Assembly (NCBI GenBank): GCA_029983505.1
Contig: JASBZK010000004.1
Span: 1 to 64,000, forward strand
Origin: Porphyromonas sp.
GTDB lineage: Bacteria; Bacteroidota; Bacteroidia; Bacteroidales; Porphyromonadaceae
Reading direction: 5' to 3'
DNA length: 64,000 nucleotides
Part shown: positions 16,352-24,153 of the stretch, one piece after another
Numbering within the stretch: the first letter of the stretch is position 1
Layout: each line of letters begins with the position of its first letter
The notes under the pieces: model-generated
The model's input: only the letters and a program-made list of their open reading frames with translations
The model's database searches: none
Told to the model about the DNA's origin: nothing
Made by a program: the position numbers and the translations under genes

Positions 16352-18304
16352 ATGAGAAATATCCTTGCAGTAGTCTGCGCTTCACTTTTGGGCGCGGGTA
16401 CGTTATGCGCCCAAGTCCCGTCCCTCCTGCCCCGTCCTCTTCACTTTACGGCTGAGGAGGGAGGCGGAGCCTTTGTCCGCGAAAGGGGTGAGCCCATCGT
16501 CTTCGCCGCCGACTCCCTTCTGCCGGAAGCGGAGGCTCTGAGGAGCGTTTTGGGCGAAGACCACCCGGTACGGAAAGGGACATCGGGGCGGATTCGCCTT
16601 GTTATAGACAAAGAGCTGCCTTTCTCCCAAAGCCCCGAAGCGTACCGCATCGAGGTCACGCCTGACGGCCTGACCATCAAAGCGCCCACCCGCCACGGCC
16701 TTTATAACGCCACACGTACCGTCTACCAGCTCACTGCAGACAGTGACGACCTGCCCCTATGTACGATAGATGATGCGCCCGCCTTTGCGTGGCGCGGCTA
16801 TATGGTGGACGTGGGGCGCAACTACCAGAGTATGGAGATGCTCAAAGAGCAGATCGACGTGATGGCGGATTTGAAGCTGAACGTCTTCCATTTCCATCTC
16901 ACGGAGAACGTCGCTTGGCGGCTCGCAATCAAGAAATACCCGCAGCTCACCGAGCAGAAAAATATGACCCGTGACCAAGGTCTCTTTTACTCTGAGCGGG
17001 AGATTAGGGAGCTTATGGCGTACTGCGAAGCACGGCACATCCTTTTCCTCCCCGAGATCGATATGCCGGGACACTCGGAAGCCTTCAAGAGGGCGATGGG
17101 CTTCGATATGCAGAGCGAAGAGGGGCTTAAGGCAGTTCTCGAAATCCTTCGGGAAGTCCTCGACACGTACGACTTCAAGTATTTCCACATCGGTGCGGAC
17201 GAAGTAAAGATCGTGAACGAGGCCTTCGTCCCCACCGTCACGGACTACCTCGAGCGCCGCGGTGTGACCGTCCTCGGCTGGCAGCCCGGCGGGAACTACG
17301 GTCCCTCTGTGTGGCGGCAGCTCTGGAGTGAGGGGGGCAAAAAGAGCGACAGCCTGCACTCTGTCCGCCTCGACTCCCGTAACCTCTACATCAACCACAT
17401 GGATCCCCTCGAGACCGTTCCCTCGATCTATAACGCCAGGATTCTTGATGTCGACAAAGGCTCGGACCTCGACCGCGGCGCCATCCTCTGTCTGTGGAAC
17501 GACCGCCGTCTCCGCCGTGGGGAAGACAACCTCACCCACAATGCCGTCTACCCCGCGATGATGGCTTTTGCCGAAAGGACTTGGAGAGGGGGCGGCAAAG
17601 TGGGCCATTATGTCGGGATTGATGCCGGAACCGGGACTCTGGAGGCGTTTCGGGAGTTTGAGGACAGGATGTTTGACGTGAGGAACGCTTTCTTCTCGGA
17701 GCTTCCTTTCCCCTACGTCCGTCAGGCGGACATCCGGTGGTCGGTTTTCGGACCTTACCCCAACGGGGGCGACGTCACTAAAGCTTTCGACATCGAAAAG
17801 GCCTCCCTTTCGGAACTTCTCAAGATGAAACCCGATACCACGTTCCTCGGCGGTACCGTCATATACCGGCACTTCTGGTCGCCCACGATCAAAGGACACT
17901 ACGTAGACGTGGCGCCCAACAGCACCTTTTACGCCCTCCGCACCATCGAGAGCGAAGAAGAGCGGGACGCGTACTTCTGGATCTCTTTCTACCACTACTC
18001 CACAAGTCAGCAGACCCCTACGCCCGCGGACGGCGCTTGGAACTTCACGAGTGGGGCGGTTTGGGTGAATGGCACCCTTCTCCCCGCTCCCCACTGGCTC
18101 CACTCGGGTCAGCCCGGGAACCTCGAAGTACCCCTTGAGGACGAGAACTATCAGATCCGCCGCCCCTGCAGGGTACACCTCCAAAAAGGTACGAATACGA
18201 TCCTCGTGAAGTCGCCCATCGGATCCTTTTCCGGTCCCGCGTGGTACATACCGATGAAGTGGATGTTTACTTTCGTGGAAGCGCCGGACGAGTATCTCTA
18301 CTGA
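16352..18304 (+). CDS. Exported beta-N-acetylhexosaminidase (GH20)
   Basis: A 650-aa exported exo-hexosaminidase that removes terminal GlcNAc or GalNAc. The signal peptide is MRNILAVVCASLLGAGTLCAQ. A GH20b-type N-terminal domain (about residues 20-140) precedes a TIM barrel opening with PAFAWRGYMVDVGRNYQ. The catalytic Asp-Glu pair sits in YFHIGADEVK (about residue 279), and the aromatic floor motif is LWNDRRLR. A C-terminal beta domain follows from about residue 470. ATG 16352 was preferred over 16325 because of the signal peptide and the promoter position. It probably attacks host glycoprotein or peptidoglycan amino sugars. Confidence 0.93.
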   Translation: MRNILAVVCASLLGAGTLCAQVPSLLPRPLHFTAEEGGGAFVRERGEPIVFAADSLLPEAEALRSVLGEDHPVRKGTSGRIRLVIDKELPFSQSPEAYRIEVTPDGLTIKAPTRHGLYNATRTVYQLTADSDDLPLCTIDDAPAFAWRGYMVDVGRNYQSMEMLKEQIDVMADLKLNVFHFHLTENVAWRLAIKKYPQLTEQKNMTRDQGLFYSEREIRELMAYCEARHILFLPEIDMPGHSEAFKRAMGFDMQSEEGLKAVLEILREVLDTYDFKYFHIGADEVKIVNEAFVPTVTDYLERRGVTVLGWQPGGNYGPSVWRQLWSEGGKKSDSLHSVRLDSRNLYINHMDPLETVPSIYNARILDVDKGSDLDRGAILCLWNDRRLRRGEDNLTHNAVYPAMMAFAERTWRGGGKVGHYVGIDAGTGTLEAFREFEDRMFDVRNAFFSELPFPYVRQADIRWSVFGPYPNGGDVTKAFDIEKASLSELLKMKPDTTFLGGTVIYRHFWSPTIKGHYVDVAPNSTFYALRTIESEEERDAYFWISFYHYSTSQQTPTPADGAWNFTSGAVWVNGTLLPAPHWLHSGQPGNLEVPLEDENYQIRRPCRVHLQKGTNTILVKSPIGSFSGPAWYIPMKWMFTFVEAPDEYLY

Positions 18305-18331
18305 TTTGCCCCTTGACGGTGAAGGTGACGG

Positions 18332-18410
18332 GGTACGTACCGGGAAACTTTTTTTGCACGTACCGGGGCGTGAACGAGACACGTACCGGGGAGAAATTTT
18401 CGGACAGACC
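18332..18410. repeat. Four-unit 23-bp array F
   Basis: Units start at 18332 (GGTACGTACC), 18355 (TGCACGTACC), 18378 (GACACGTACC) and 18401 (CGGACAGACC), with exact spacing 23, 23, 23. It lies between the GH20 gene and the large metalloprotease. Confidence 0.87.
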
Positions 18411-18454
18411 AAGATTTTTCTTGAACATAAGTAACTCATAATAGACATTTCGAT

Positions 18455-21103
18455 ATGATGAAGACCTCTTTGCGGATACTGCTTTTGGCGGGCGCCCTCA
18501 GCCTCTCCACGTTCGGAGAAGTATCGGCGCAGACCGCCCTCTCCAAAAGCGATACCACTGAGACAGCCAAAAAGAAACCTTTCTGCGACTGGTTCAAAAG
18601 CAAGCGGCAGAAGGCCAAGGAAGATGCCGAGAAGGGCAAGAAACCCTCACTCTCCGAGGACGAAAAGAAGTACCAAGACCTCATCAGTGAGGCCAAGGTC
18701 GACAGCGGTCTTTTTATCACTTACGTCAAGAAGGACAAACTCTACTTCGAGATCCCCGACTCCGTCCTCTCCAAGCCCCTCCTTATCTCCAACCGCGTCT
18801 CCCGTACGACGAACTCCGAGAGCATCGTCGCAGGGCAGATGGTCACCGACCCTTTCCTCGTCAAGATGACCAAAAGGGGCGACAAGATCCTCGTCCACCT
18901 CGTGCAGACAGCGTCGTATGTGGACGATGGGGATCCCATCACGCCCTCTTTCGAGAAGAATTTCGGCGACCCCATAATGACCTCTTTCGACATCGAAGCG
19001 AAGACGCCCTCTTCCTCTGTCGTGGACGTGACCCGCTTTTTCACGGGCGGCGAGGAGCTGCTCTCCCCCACGGGCGACAACCCCTTTGCCAAGTCTCCCG
19101 GCAGTCCCGTGAGCGGTGGGTCTTTCATCGAAGACGTAAAGAGTTTCCCCAAGAACGTGGAGGTCAAAAGTGTGCTCTCGTTCCGTAAGGGCGACGAGGC
19201 TTCCACGATGGAAGCACACCGCTCCGTAGTGCTTCTGCCGGACACCCCGATGCGACCCCGCTTGCAGGATAATCGCGTAGGGTACTTTTCTTCGAGCCGG
19301 TACCGCTACTCCACGGCTATCGATAAGGTGGACTACTTCCAGATCATACACCGCTGGAACCTCCAACCATCCGACTCCGCCGCCTACTTCCGTGGAGAGC
19401 TTGTGGAACCCAAGGTTCCCATCGTCTTCTACGTCGATACCGTGTTCCCCAAGAAATGGTTCGACTCCGTCCTCGCGGGCGTACTCGACTGGAACAAAGC
19501 TTTCGAGAAAGCCGGCTTCAAGAATGCGGTCATCGCCAAGCCCTATCCCTCTAAGGCGGAAATGCCGGACTTCGACCCCGACGACCTCCGATTCTCGTGC
19601 ATCAAGTACGCCACGACCCCTATCAAAAACGCGATGGGACCCAGCTACATCGACCCCAGAAGCGGGGAGATCCTCTGCGCAGACGTAATATGGTACCATA
19701 ACGTCGTATCGCTTCTCCACAACTGGCGCTTTACCCAAACCGGTGCCGTAGACCCAAGGGTGCGCACCACCGTCTTCCCGGACTCGGTGATGGCGGAGTC
19801 GATGCGCTACGTCGCCGCACACGAGATCGGTCACACGCTCGGGCTGATGCACAATATGGGCGCCAGCTTCGCCTACACGATCGATAACCTCCGTGATCCG
19901 GCGTTCACTCAGACGTACGGCACCACGCCCTCCATTATGGACTACGCGCGGAATAACTTCGTAGCTCAGCCCGGTGACTATGAGAGAGGCGTGCGGCTCA
20001 CACCCCCACTCCTCGGCGTCTATGATGCCTATGCCATTGACTGGGGGTACCGTCTCTTCCCCGGCGTCAGTACCGTGGAAGGAGAGAAGAAGTACCTGGA
20101 CAAAATGATTGCTGCAAAGGCAGACGACCCGATGTACTGGTTCGGAGCTCAGCAGGCCAACACTCTGGATCCCACAGACCAGACAGAGGACCTCAGTAAC
20201 GACCAGATTAAGGCCGGCGACCTCGCCATCAAAAACCTCAAGCTCGTGATGTCCCGGTATGAAGAGTGGCTCCGTAAGCCCGGAGACACCACGGACGACC
20301 TGTATGAGGCGTACAACGAGATCAGGGTGCAGTTCCTCCGCCACCTCAACCACGTCATCCCTTACGTAGGGGGACGCGTCTATTTCGAAAACCGCCAAGG
20401 CGACGGTAAGATGCCGCTCACGTACATCTCCAAAGCCAAGCAAAAAGAGGCGCTCAAGTGGGTGGCAGACAAGACCTATGACGCCTTCACGTGGATCTAC
20501 ACTCCGGAGAATAACCAGAAGTATGACGCTTCCGGCAACGGATTTCAAGCGGTGAGCAATAAGTCACTACCCGGGATGGTTACTGCCGACCTCATCGAGC
20601 CCTCACGCCTCTTGGGCATCATCGACGGTTACAACGCCGTCAAGGGTACCGGCTACGCGCTGTCCGAATATCTCGATGACTATGCACGGGCTTTCTTCCG
20701 TAACAGTTACGCGGGGCGGAAACTCGACTATGCGTCGATGTTCATAGAGGACTCGGCTCTCAGTGCACTTGTGGCACTCGGCTATGCCGACAGTCAGAAG
20801 GGAGGTGCTCTCCGCGCCGGTCTTGCCGAAGCGTACAGGGCTTACGATGACGCGCTCAGCGAACACGCCTGTATGCACGACCATTTTGTGGGGGCAAATG
20901 AAGAGACCCCGGTCTCTTTCTTCCGCGCCAATATGATTCTTGATCAGCCTATGCGCTTCCAGTATGTCCCCCTCGTGAAGCAGACAGTGGACGAAATCCG
21001 TAAGCTCTACAGAAGCCGCGCTGCCTCCACTACCGACGCCCACGCCAAGGCTTACTACAAAAACTGGGAGTACACCCTCTCCAAGCTCATAGACGTCAAG
21101 TAA
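18455..21103 (+). CDS. Large exported zinc metalloprotease (DUF5117/DUF5118 type)
   Basis: An 882-aa exported protein (signal peptide about residues 1-25, ending VSAQ). A charged Lys-rich region covers about residues 35-70. N-terminal DUF5118/5117-like domains follow, then a metzincin-like catalytic site HEIGHTLGLMHN (about residue 455). A long C-terminal domain continues to the end. These proteins are common and multi-copy in Bacteroidota; substrates are unknown. The gene stands alone between arrays F and G. No tail suggestive of type IX secretion sorting is obvious, so periplasmic or outer-membrane-associated location is possible. Confidence 0.9.
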   Translation: MMKTSLRILLLAGALSLSTFGEVSAQTALSKSDTTETAKKKPFCDWFKSKRQKAKEDAEKGKKPSLSEDEKKYQDLISEAKVDSGLFITYVKKDKLYFEIPDSVLSKPLLISNRVSRTTNSESIVAGQMVTDPFLVKMTKRGDKILVHLVQTASYVDDGDPITPSFEKNFGDPIMTSFDIEAKTPSSSVVDVTRFFTGGEELLSPTGDNPFAKSPGSPVSGGSFIEDVKSFPKNVEVKSVLSFRKGDEASTMEAHRSVVLLPDTPMRPRLQDNRVGYFSSSRYRYSTAIDKVDYFQIIHRWNLQPSDSAAYFRGELVEPKVPIVFYVDTVFPKKWFDSVLAGVLDWNKAFEKAGFKNAVIAKPYPSKAEMPDFDPDDLRFSCIKYATTPIKNAMGPSYIDPRSGEILCADVIWYHNVVSLLHNWRFTQTGAVDPRVRTTVFPDSVMAESMRYVAAHEIGHTLGLMHNMGASFAYTIDNLRDPAFTQTYGTTPSIMDYARNNFVAQPGDYERGVRLTPPLLGVYDAYAIDWGYRLFPGVSTVEGEKKYLDKMIAAKADDPMYWFGAQQANTLDPTDQTEDLSNDQIKAGDLAIKNLKLVMSRYEEWLRKPGDTTDDLYEAYNEIRVQFLRHLNHVIPYVGGRVYFENRQGDGKMPLTYISKAKQKEALKWVADKTYDAFTWIYTPENNQKYDASGNGFQAVSNKSLPGMVTADLIEPSRLLGIIDGYNAVKGTGYALSEYLDDYARAFFRNSYAGRKLDYASMFIEDSALSALVALGYADSQKGGALRAGLAEAYRAYDDALSEHACMHDHFVGANEETPVSFFRANMILDQPMRFQYVPLVKQTVDEIRKLYRSRAASTTDAHAKAYYKNWEYTLSKLIDVK

Positions 21104-21116
21104 ACCCGCCTTTTGG

Positions 21117-21195
21117 GGTACGTACCGAGAAAAGTTTTTTGGCCGTACCGAGGCAAAAACTTCGGTCTGTGTCTCGCGATGACGAGATACAGACC
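21117..21195. repeat. Four-unit 23-bp array G, with hairpin
   Basis: Units start at 21117 (GGTACGTACC), 21140 (TGGCCGTACC), 21164 (GGTCTGTGTC) and 21186 (GATACAGACC), with spacing 23, 24, 22. Units 3-4 form a 13-bp inverted repeat (GGTCTGTGTCTCG with CGAGATACAGACC) followed by GAAATTTTTT. It lies between convergent genes and could act as a terminator for the plus strand. Confidence 0.87.
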
Positions 21196-21237
21196 GAAAT
21201 TTTTTCGGCTCCTCCTTGTGAAAGGATGGCGCAGTCT

Positions 21238-21864
21238 TTATTTGGAGGCGTTGGATTTCTTTGCCCTCTCGAAAAGTGACTTGGGGATGTGGCAGTAGCC
21301 CTGCGGGTTCTTGTCGAGATAGTCTTGGTGGTAGCCTTCTGCGGGGTAGAAGTTGCGGAGGGGCTCGTTCTCGACCTCTATGGGATCTTCATACTTCAGG
21401 GAGAGATCTTCGAGAGCGTGTTCGATTACTTTCCAGTCCGAGGGGTCGATGTAGTAGACCCCCGTGCGGTACTGCGTACCGCGGTCAGCTCCTTGGCGGT
21501 TGAGGCTCGTGGGGTCGATGGTTTCGAAGTAGAGACTGAGGAGCATTTCGAGCGACACGACGCCCGGGTCATACTTGACGCGGACGGTCTCGGCGTGTCC
21601 GGTGCGTCCGGTGCATACTTCCTCATAGGTGGGGCGTGCGGTATTGCCGTTGGCGTAGCCGGCTTCGGTGTCCAGGACACCGCGTATCTGCTTGAAGAAG
21701 TGCTCTGTGCCCCAGAAGCACCCTCCGGCGAAATAGATCTCTTTGGTCTTCATTTTCTTCTTGCGGGATTGTTCGAGGGCTGTGGTGGAGAGGGCGAAGA
21801 CGCCCGCTCCGAGTATGGAGGCGGTGAGGCCGAGGATTATTCTGAGTGTGGTGTTCTTTTGCAT
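21238..21864 (-). CDS. msrA: Peptide-methionine (S)-S-oxide reductase
   Basis: A 208-aa MsrA that reduces methionine-S-sulfoxide in proteins. The active-site motif is YFAGGCFWGTEHFF (catalytic Cys about residue 49), followed by GYANG, EVCTGRTGHAE and the C-terminal GYCHIPKS. A hydrophobic N-terminal segment (about residues 8-28) suggests export or a membrane anchor, which fits repair of envelope proteins. There is no fused MsrB domain and no msrB nearby. It lies 21 bp after fluC and is the last gene of a minus-strand run. Confidence 0.95.
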   Translation of the reverse strand: MQKNTTLRIILGLTASILGAGVFALSTTALEQSRKKKMKTKEIYFAGGCFWGTEHFFKQIRGVLDTEAGYANGNTARPTYEEVCTGRTGHAETVRVKYDPGVVSLEMLLSLYFETIDPTSLNRQGADRGTQYRTGVYYIDPSDWKVIEHALEDLSLKYEDPIEVENEPLRNFYPAEGYHQDYLDKNPQGYCHIPKSLFERAKKSNASK

Positions 21865-21885
21865 AAGGACTGAGAGTCTGACAGT

Positions 21886-22275
21886 TTATTTCGCCATCCA
21901 CCCTGCCGCCCGAAATCCTATGAACAGCGCTGCGAAGGACAGGGTCAGGGAGAGGATGATGTAGACGAGAGACAAGACCGATGCCCCGTTCGTCCAGAGC
22001 TTGGAGCCGTCGAGGGCAAAAGTCGAAAACGTGGTAAATCCCCCGCAAAACCCCGTCACCAAGAGTGGCGAGAGGTAAGCGAGGTCGGGGCGGGCGTCTC
22101 TCAGCATCACCGTGAGACAGCCTATGAGGAAAGACCCGAGGACATTGACGGCAAGTGTGCCAAGCCAATTCGCGGTCCCCGTCCAAGTCTGGGGCAAAAA
22201 GAGCGCCATCCTTGTGATGCCGTAGCGCGCAAGAGAGCCGAGCGTTCCGCCTAAGGCGACATATAGCGCATTCAT
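21886..22275 (-). CDS. crcB: Fluoride ion exporter FluC/CrcB
   Basis: A 129-aa four-TM fluoride channel that exports F- and assembles as a dual-topology dimer. Conserved features are GGTLGSLARYGITR at the N-terminus, GTLAVNVLGSFLIG (pore Asn) and GFCGGFTTFSTFALD (Phe box). A single crcB is enough when it inserts in both orientations. No fluoride riboswitch could be recognised in the 61 bp upstream. Likely co-transcribed with msrA (21-bp gap). Confidence 0.95.
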   Translation of the reverse strand: MNALYVALGGTLGSLARYGITRMALFLPQTWTGTANWLGTLAVNVLGSFLIGCLTVMLRDARPDLAYLSPLLVTGFCGGFTTFSTFALDGSKLWTNGASVLSLVYIILSLTLSFAALFIGFRAAGWMAK

Positions 22276-22336
22276 GGTACTTCCCTGTCGGATTTCTGCA
22301 TAGGAGGAGCGCGTAGCTCTTTACGGGCGCGGACGC

Positions 22337-22843
22337 TTACTTACGTCTGCCAAAAATCAGGCGCGCCACTGAGGACAGCCCTCCGCGGAGGAGCTTTCCC
22401 GAGCCTCCGAGTGTCAGAGAGAGCAGTTTTTGTTTCCCGATGGCCGAGAGCAGGGGCAGTCCCCACTCTTCGAGCAGGTAGGTCCAAGTCCGGGACTTAT
22501 CCCGGTGGGAGAAAGCTTCTCTTCCGGCATCGAACCCGGACGAGTAATCGCCCGTATCGTCGTTGAAGCGGGCCCCGTTGCGAGAAGCGGAAAGGATACG
22601 GGTGCTGCCTTTCTTCTTAGTGGGAGCGAGGAGATCCAGGATCTTGGAGAGAGGAGAGCCGCTCTCCCTGAGCTTCGTCGTCACTTCTTCCGTAACAATG
22701 GAAGGGAGGTTTTGGGTCGCGTATTGGACGTTATTCCTCAAGCGCATCCGGCGCCCTAAGGTCGAGGCTTCGAGCTTGGCCTTTTTGGCGTCCAGTCGGG
22801 CTTGGTAGTCGGGCTTCTTCGTGGTCATAGTTTCTGTAGCCAT
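22337..22843 (-). CDS. Small basic protein of unknown function
   Basis: A 168-aa protein I do not recognise. It is rich in Lys/Arg at the N-terminus (KKPDYQARLDAKKAKLEAS), has an amphipathic helical middle, a short segment GDYSSGFDAGREAF, and a Gly/Leu-rich C-terminal stretch (LLSLTLGGSGKLLRGGLSSVARLIFG) that may bind membrane. It follows the Holin-X-like gene by 14 bp, so the pair is probably co-transcribed, and lies in a set of small envelope proteins. It may help organise the inner membrane; that is inference from neighbours only. Confidence 0.75.
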   Translation of the reverse strand: MATETMTTKKPDYQARLDAKKAKLEASTLGRRMRLRNNVQYATQNLPSIVTEEVTTKLRESGSPLSKILDLLAPTKKKGSTRILSASRNGARFNDDTGDYSSGFDAGREAFSHRDKSRTWTYLLEEWGLPLLSAIGKQKLLSLTLGGSGKLLRGGLSSVARLIFGRRK

Positions 22844-22857
22844 AGTCTCTCGTATCT

Positions 22858-23367
22858 TTACCGGTTCCGGTTCGGGGCAAAATCCCTTGGATCCTCAGTG
22901 TAGACTGTGTCGTCGTCCTCAGAGAAGATGACGGTTTCGTCCGTCGGGGCGCTAAAGGAAGTCTGTGCCGCCTCCTGCTTTTCCTCCTCGTCCATCTCAT
23001 CGAGCTTGCGGTTGATGATGGAGGCTTCGATGGCTGAGCATATTTTGTCTCTGAGGAGTACAAAGAGGAGCAGTATGAGGATAATGATGCCGAAGAGCAG
23101 GAGGAAGCCGAATGTGGCGCTCCTCAGGGCGAAGAATGCTTCTCCGCCGTCCGCGAATATCAGTCCCAGTGCCAAACCGGCAGCGATGAGGAGGAAAAAG
23201 AGTCCCGTGAATCCGACCGCGGCGAGGATGCCGAAGTACACACCGCGCACGGCGGCAGGGACTCCCTTCTCTATCGCGGTCAGCTTGCCGAGGCGGACTT
23301 GGTCGGTAACCGTACCCATCAAGTCTTCTTTGATTTCCTCGAGGATTGTCTTAAGTGTTTTGGCCAT
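22858..23367 (-). CDS. Two-TM Holin-X/phage-holin-like membrane protein
   Basis: A 169-aa protein with an N-terminal amphipathic region, two adjacent hydrophobic helices (GVYFGILAAVGFTGLFFLLIA and FLLLFGIIILILLLFVLL) and an acidic cytoplasmic tail. This matches the pattern of the Holin-X (PF07332-type) family, which is widespread on chromosomes and not evidence of a prophage here. No phage genes are nearby. It sits between the YtxH-type gene and a basic protein, a common trio in Bacteroidota that is usually regarded as envelope-stress related. Confidence 0.78.
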   Translation of the reverse strand: MAKTLKTILEEIKEDLMGTVTDQVRLGKLTAIEKGVPAAVRGVYFGILAAVGFTGLFFLLIAAGLALGLIFADGGEAFFALRSATFGFLLLFGIIILILLLFVLLRDKICSAIEASIINRKLDEMDEEEKQEAAQTSFSAPTDETVIFSEDDDTVYTEDPRDFAPNRNR

Positions 23368-23527
23368 TTCGTACGCGTGTATGGTGTCGCTCTGATGAGA
23401 TAAAAGAAGCCAAAGCCACTTGTATGGGAGCCTGCCTCAAGATGTGGGGAGTGTCTCTCATGCCTGCGGCCTTGACCGATGTGGTGACCCTGCACGGAAA
23501 AGTGACGCGGCAGGGCACAAGTGTGTC

Positions 23528-23923
23528 TTAGAGCTTATCTGCGATTTCTTCGCTCTTCTTGACGGCCTCGTCTTTGAGGTTGGCGAGTTCTTCTTCCGTG
23601 AGCTCGGCGATGTTTTGGGCAGCGTCCTTAGCCTTATGTCCGAAGCTCTTGGCGGAAGCAGCCACGTCGCTCATGGCGCTGGAGGCGTTGTCCTTGAAGT
23701 CTGCAAAACGGCGGCTGAGGTCGCGGCCTGCTTTGCGTGCACGGATGCGGCCTTCGTAGTACGCATCTTTGAGGTTTTCGCCCATACGGTCGGTGGTGTC
23801 GCTCACGTCGTCGATGAGCTTGTTGCGCTTCTCTTCGTCGGAGAGGTAAGCTATTGCGGCACCTACTGCGGTACCTATGGCAAGTCCGATGAGGACTTTG
23901 AGTCCGTTATTTCTGTTGCACAT
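23528..23923 (-). CDS. YtxH domain protein
   Basis: A 131-aa protein. A glycine-rich N-terminal TM helix (GLKVLIGLAIGTAVGAAIAYL) is followed by SDEEKRNKLIDDVSD and a long amphipathic helix with Ala/Lys repeats, typical of YtxH (general stress) proteins. ATG 23923 is supported by the TM helix and by a well-formed promoter whose predicted transcript starts near 23990. A longer upstream frame exists but would encode non-conserved sequence crossing the promoter. It is the first gene of the small envelope set. Confidence 0.88.
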   Translation of the reverse strand: MCNRNNGLKVLIGLAIGTAVGAAIAYLSDEEKRNKLIDDVSDTTDRMGENLKDAYYEGRIRARKAGRDLSRRFADFKDNASSAMSDVAASAKSFGHKAKDAAQNIAELTEEELANLKDEAVKKSEEIADKL

Positions 23924-23996
23924 AATCTTTTTTGATAATCTAAGTGAGTAGAAATAGTTAGTTTGTTTCGAGCTTAGTCTTAAGCCGTCCCCGAGA

Positions 23997-24027
23997 CAAA
24001 GGTAATGATTTATGCCGAAAAGGCAAA
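23997..24027 (-). promoter_or_regulatory. Complete Bacteroidota promoter for ytxH-type gene
   Basis: On the minus strand, -33 TTTG (24024-24027) and -7 TACCTTTG (23997-24004) are separated by 19 bp, which matches the known consensus spacing. Confidence 0.8.
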
Positions 24028-24058
24028 TTTGTGTGACCCGCAACTCGGCAGTGAGCGA

Positions 24059-24138
24059 GATACGAACCAAAAATATTTTTTCGACCTGTACCCGGCGGGC
24101 ATTTCGGTCTGTACCAAAAAGACGCGCCGGTCTGTATC
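24059..24138. repeat. Four-unit 23-bp array H
   Basis: Units start at 24059 (GATACGAACC), 24083 (GACCTGTACC), 24106 (GGTCTGTACC) and 24129 (GGTCTGTATC), with spacing 24, 23, 23. It lies downstream of the GH123 gene and upstream of the ytxH promoter. Confidence 0.85.
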
Positions 24139-24153
24139 TCCTTTGTGCCGCGC

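Noticed and set aside
22276..22336. Fluoride riboswitch before crcB
   Set aside because: The 61-bp gap lacks the conserved fold and is inside a probable operon.
22858..23367. Prophage because of the holin-like gene
   Set aside because: Holin-X proteins are chromosomal in many bacteria; no phage genes are near.
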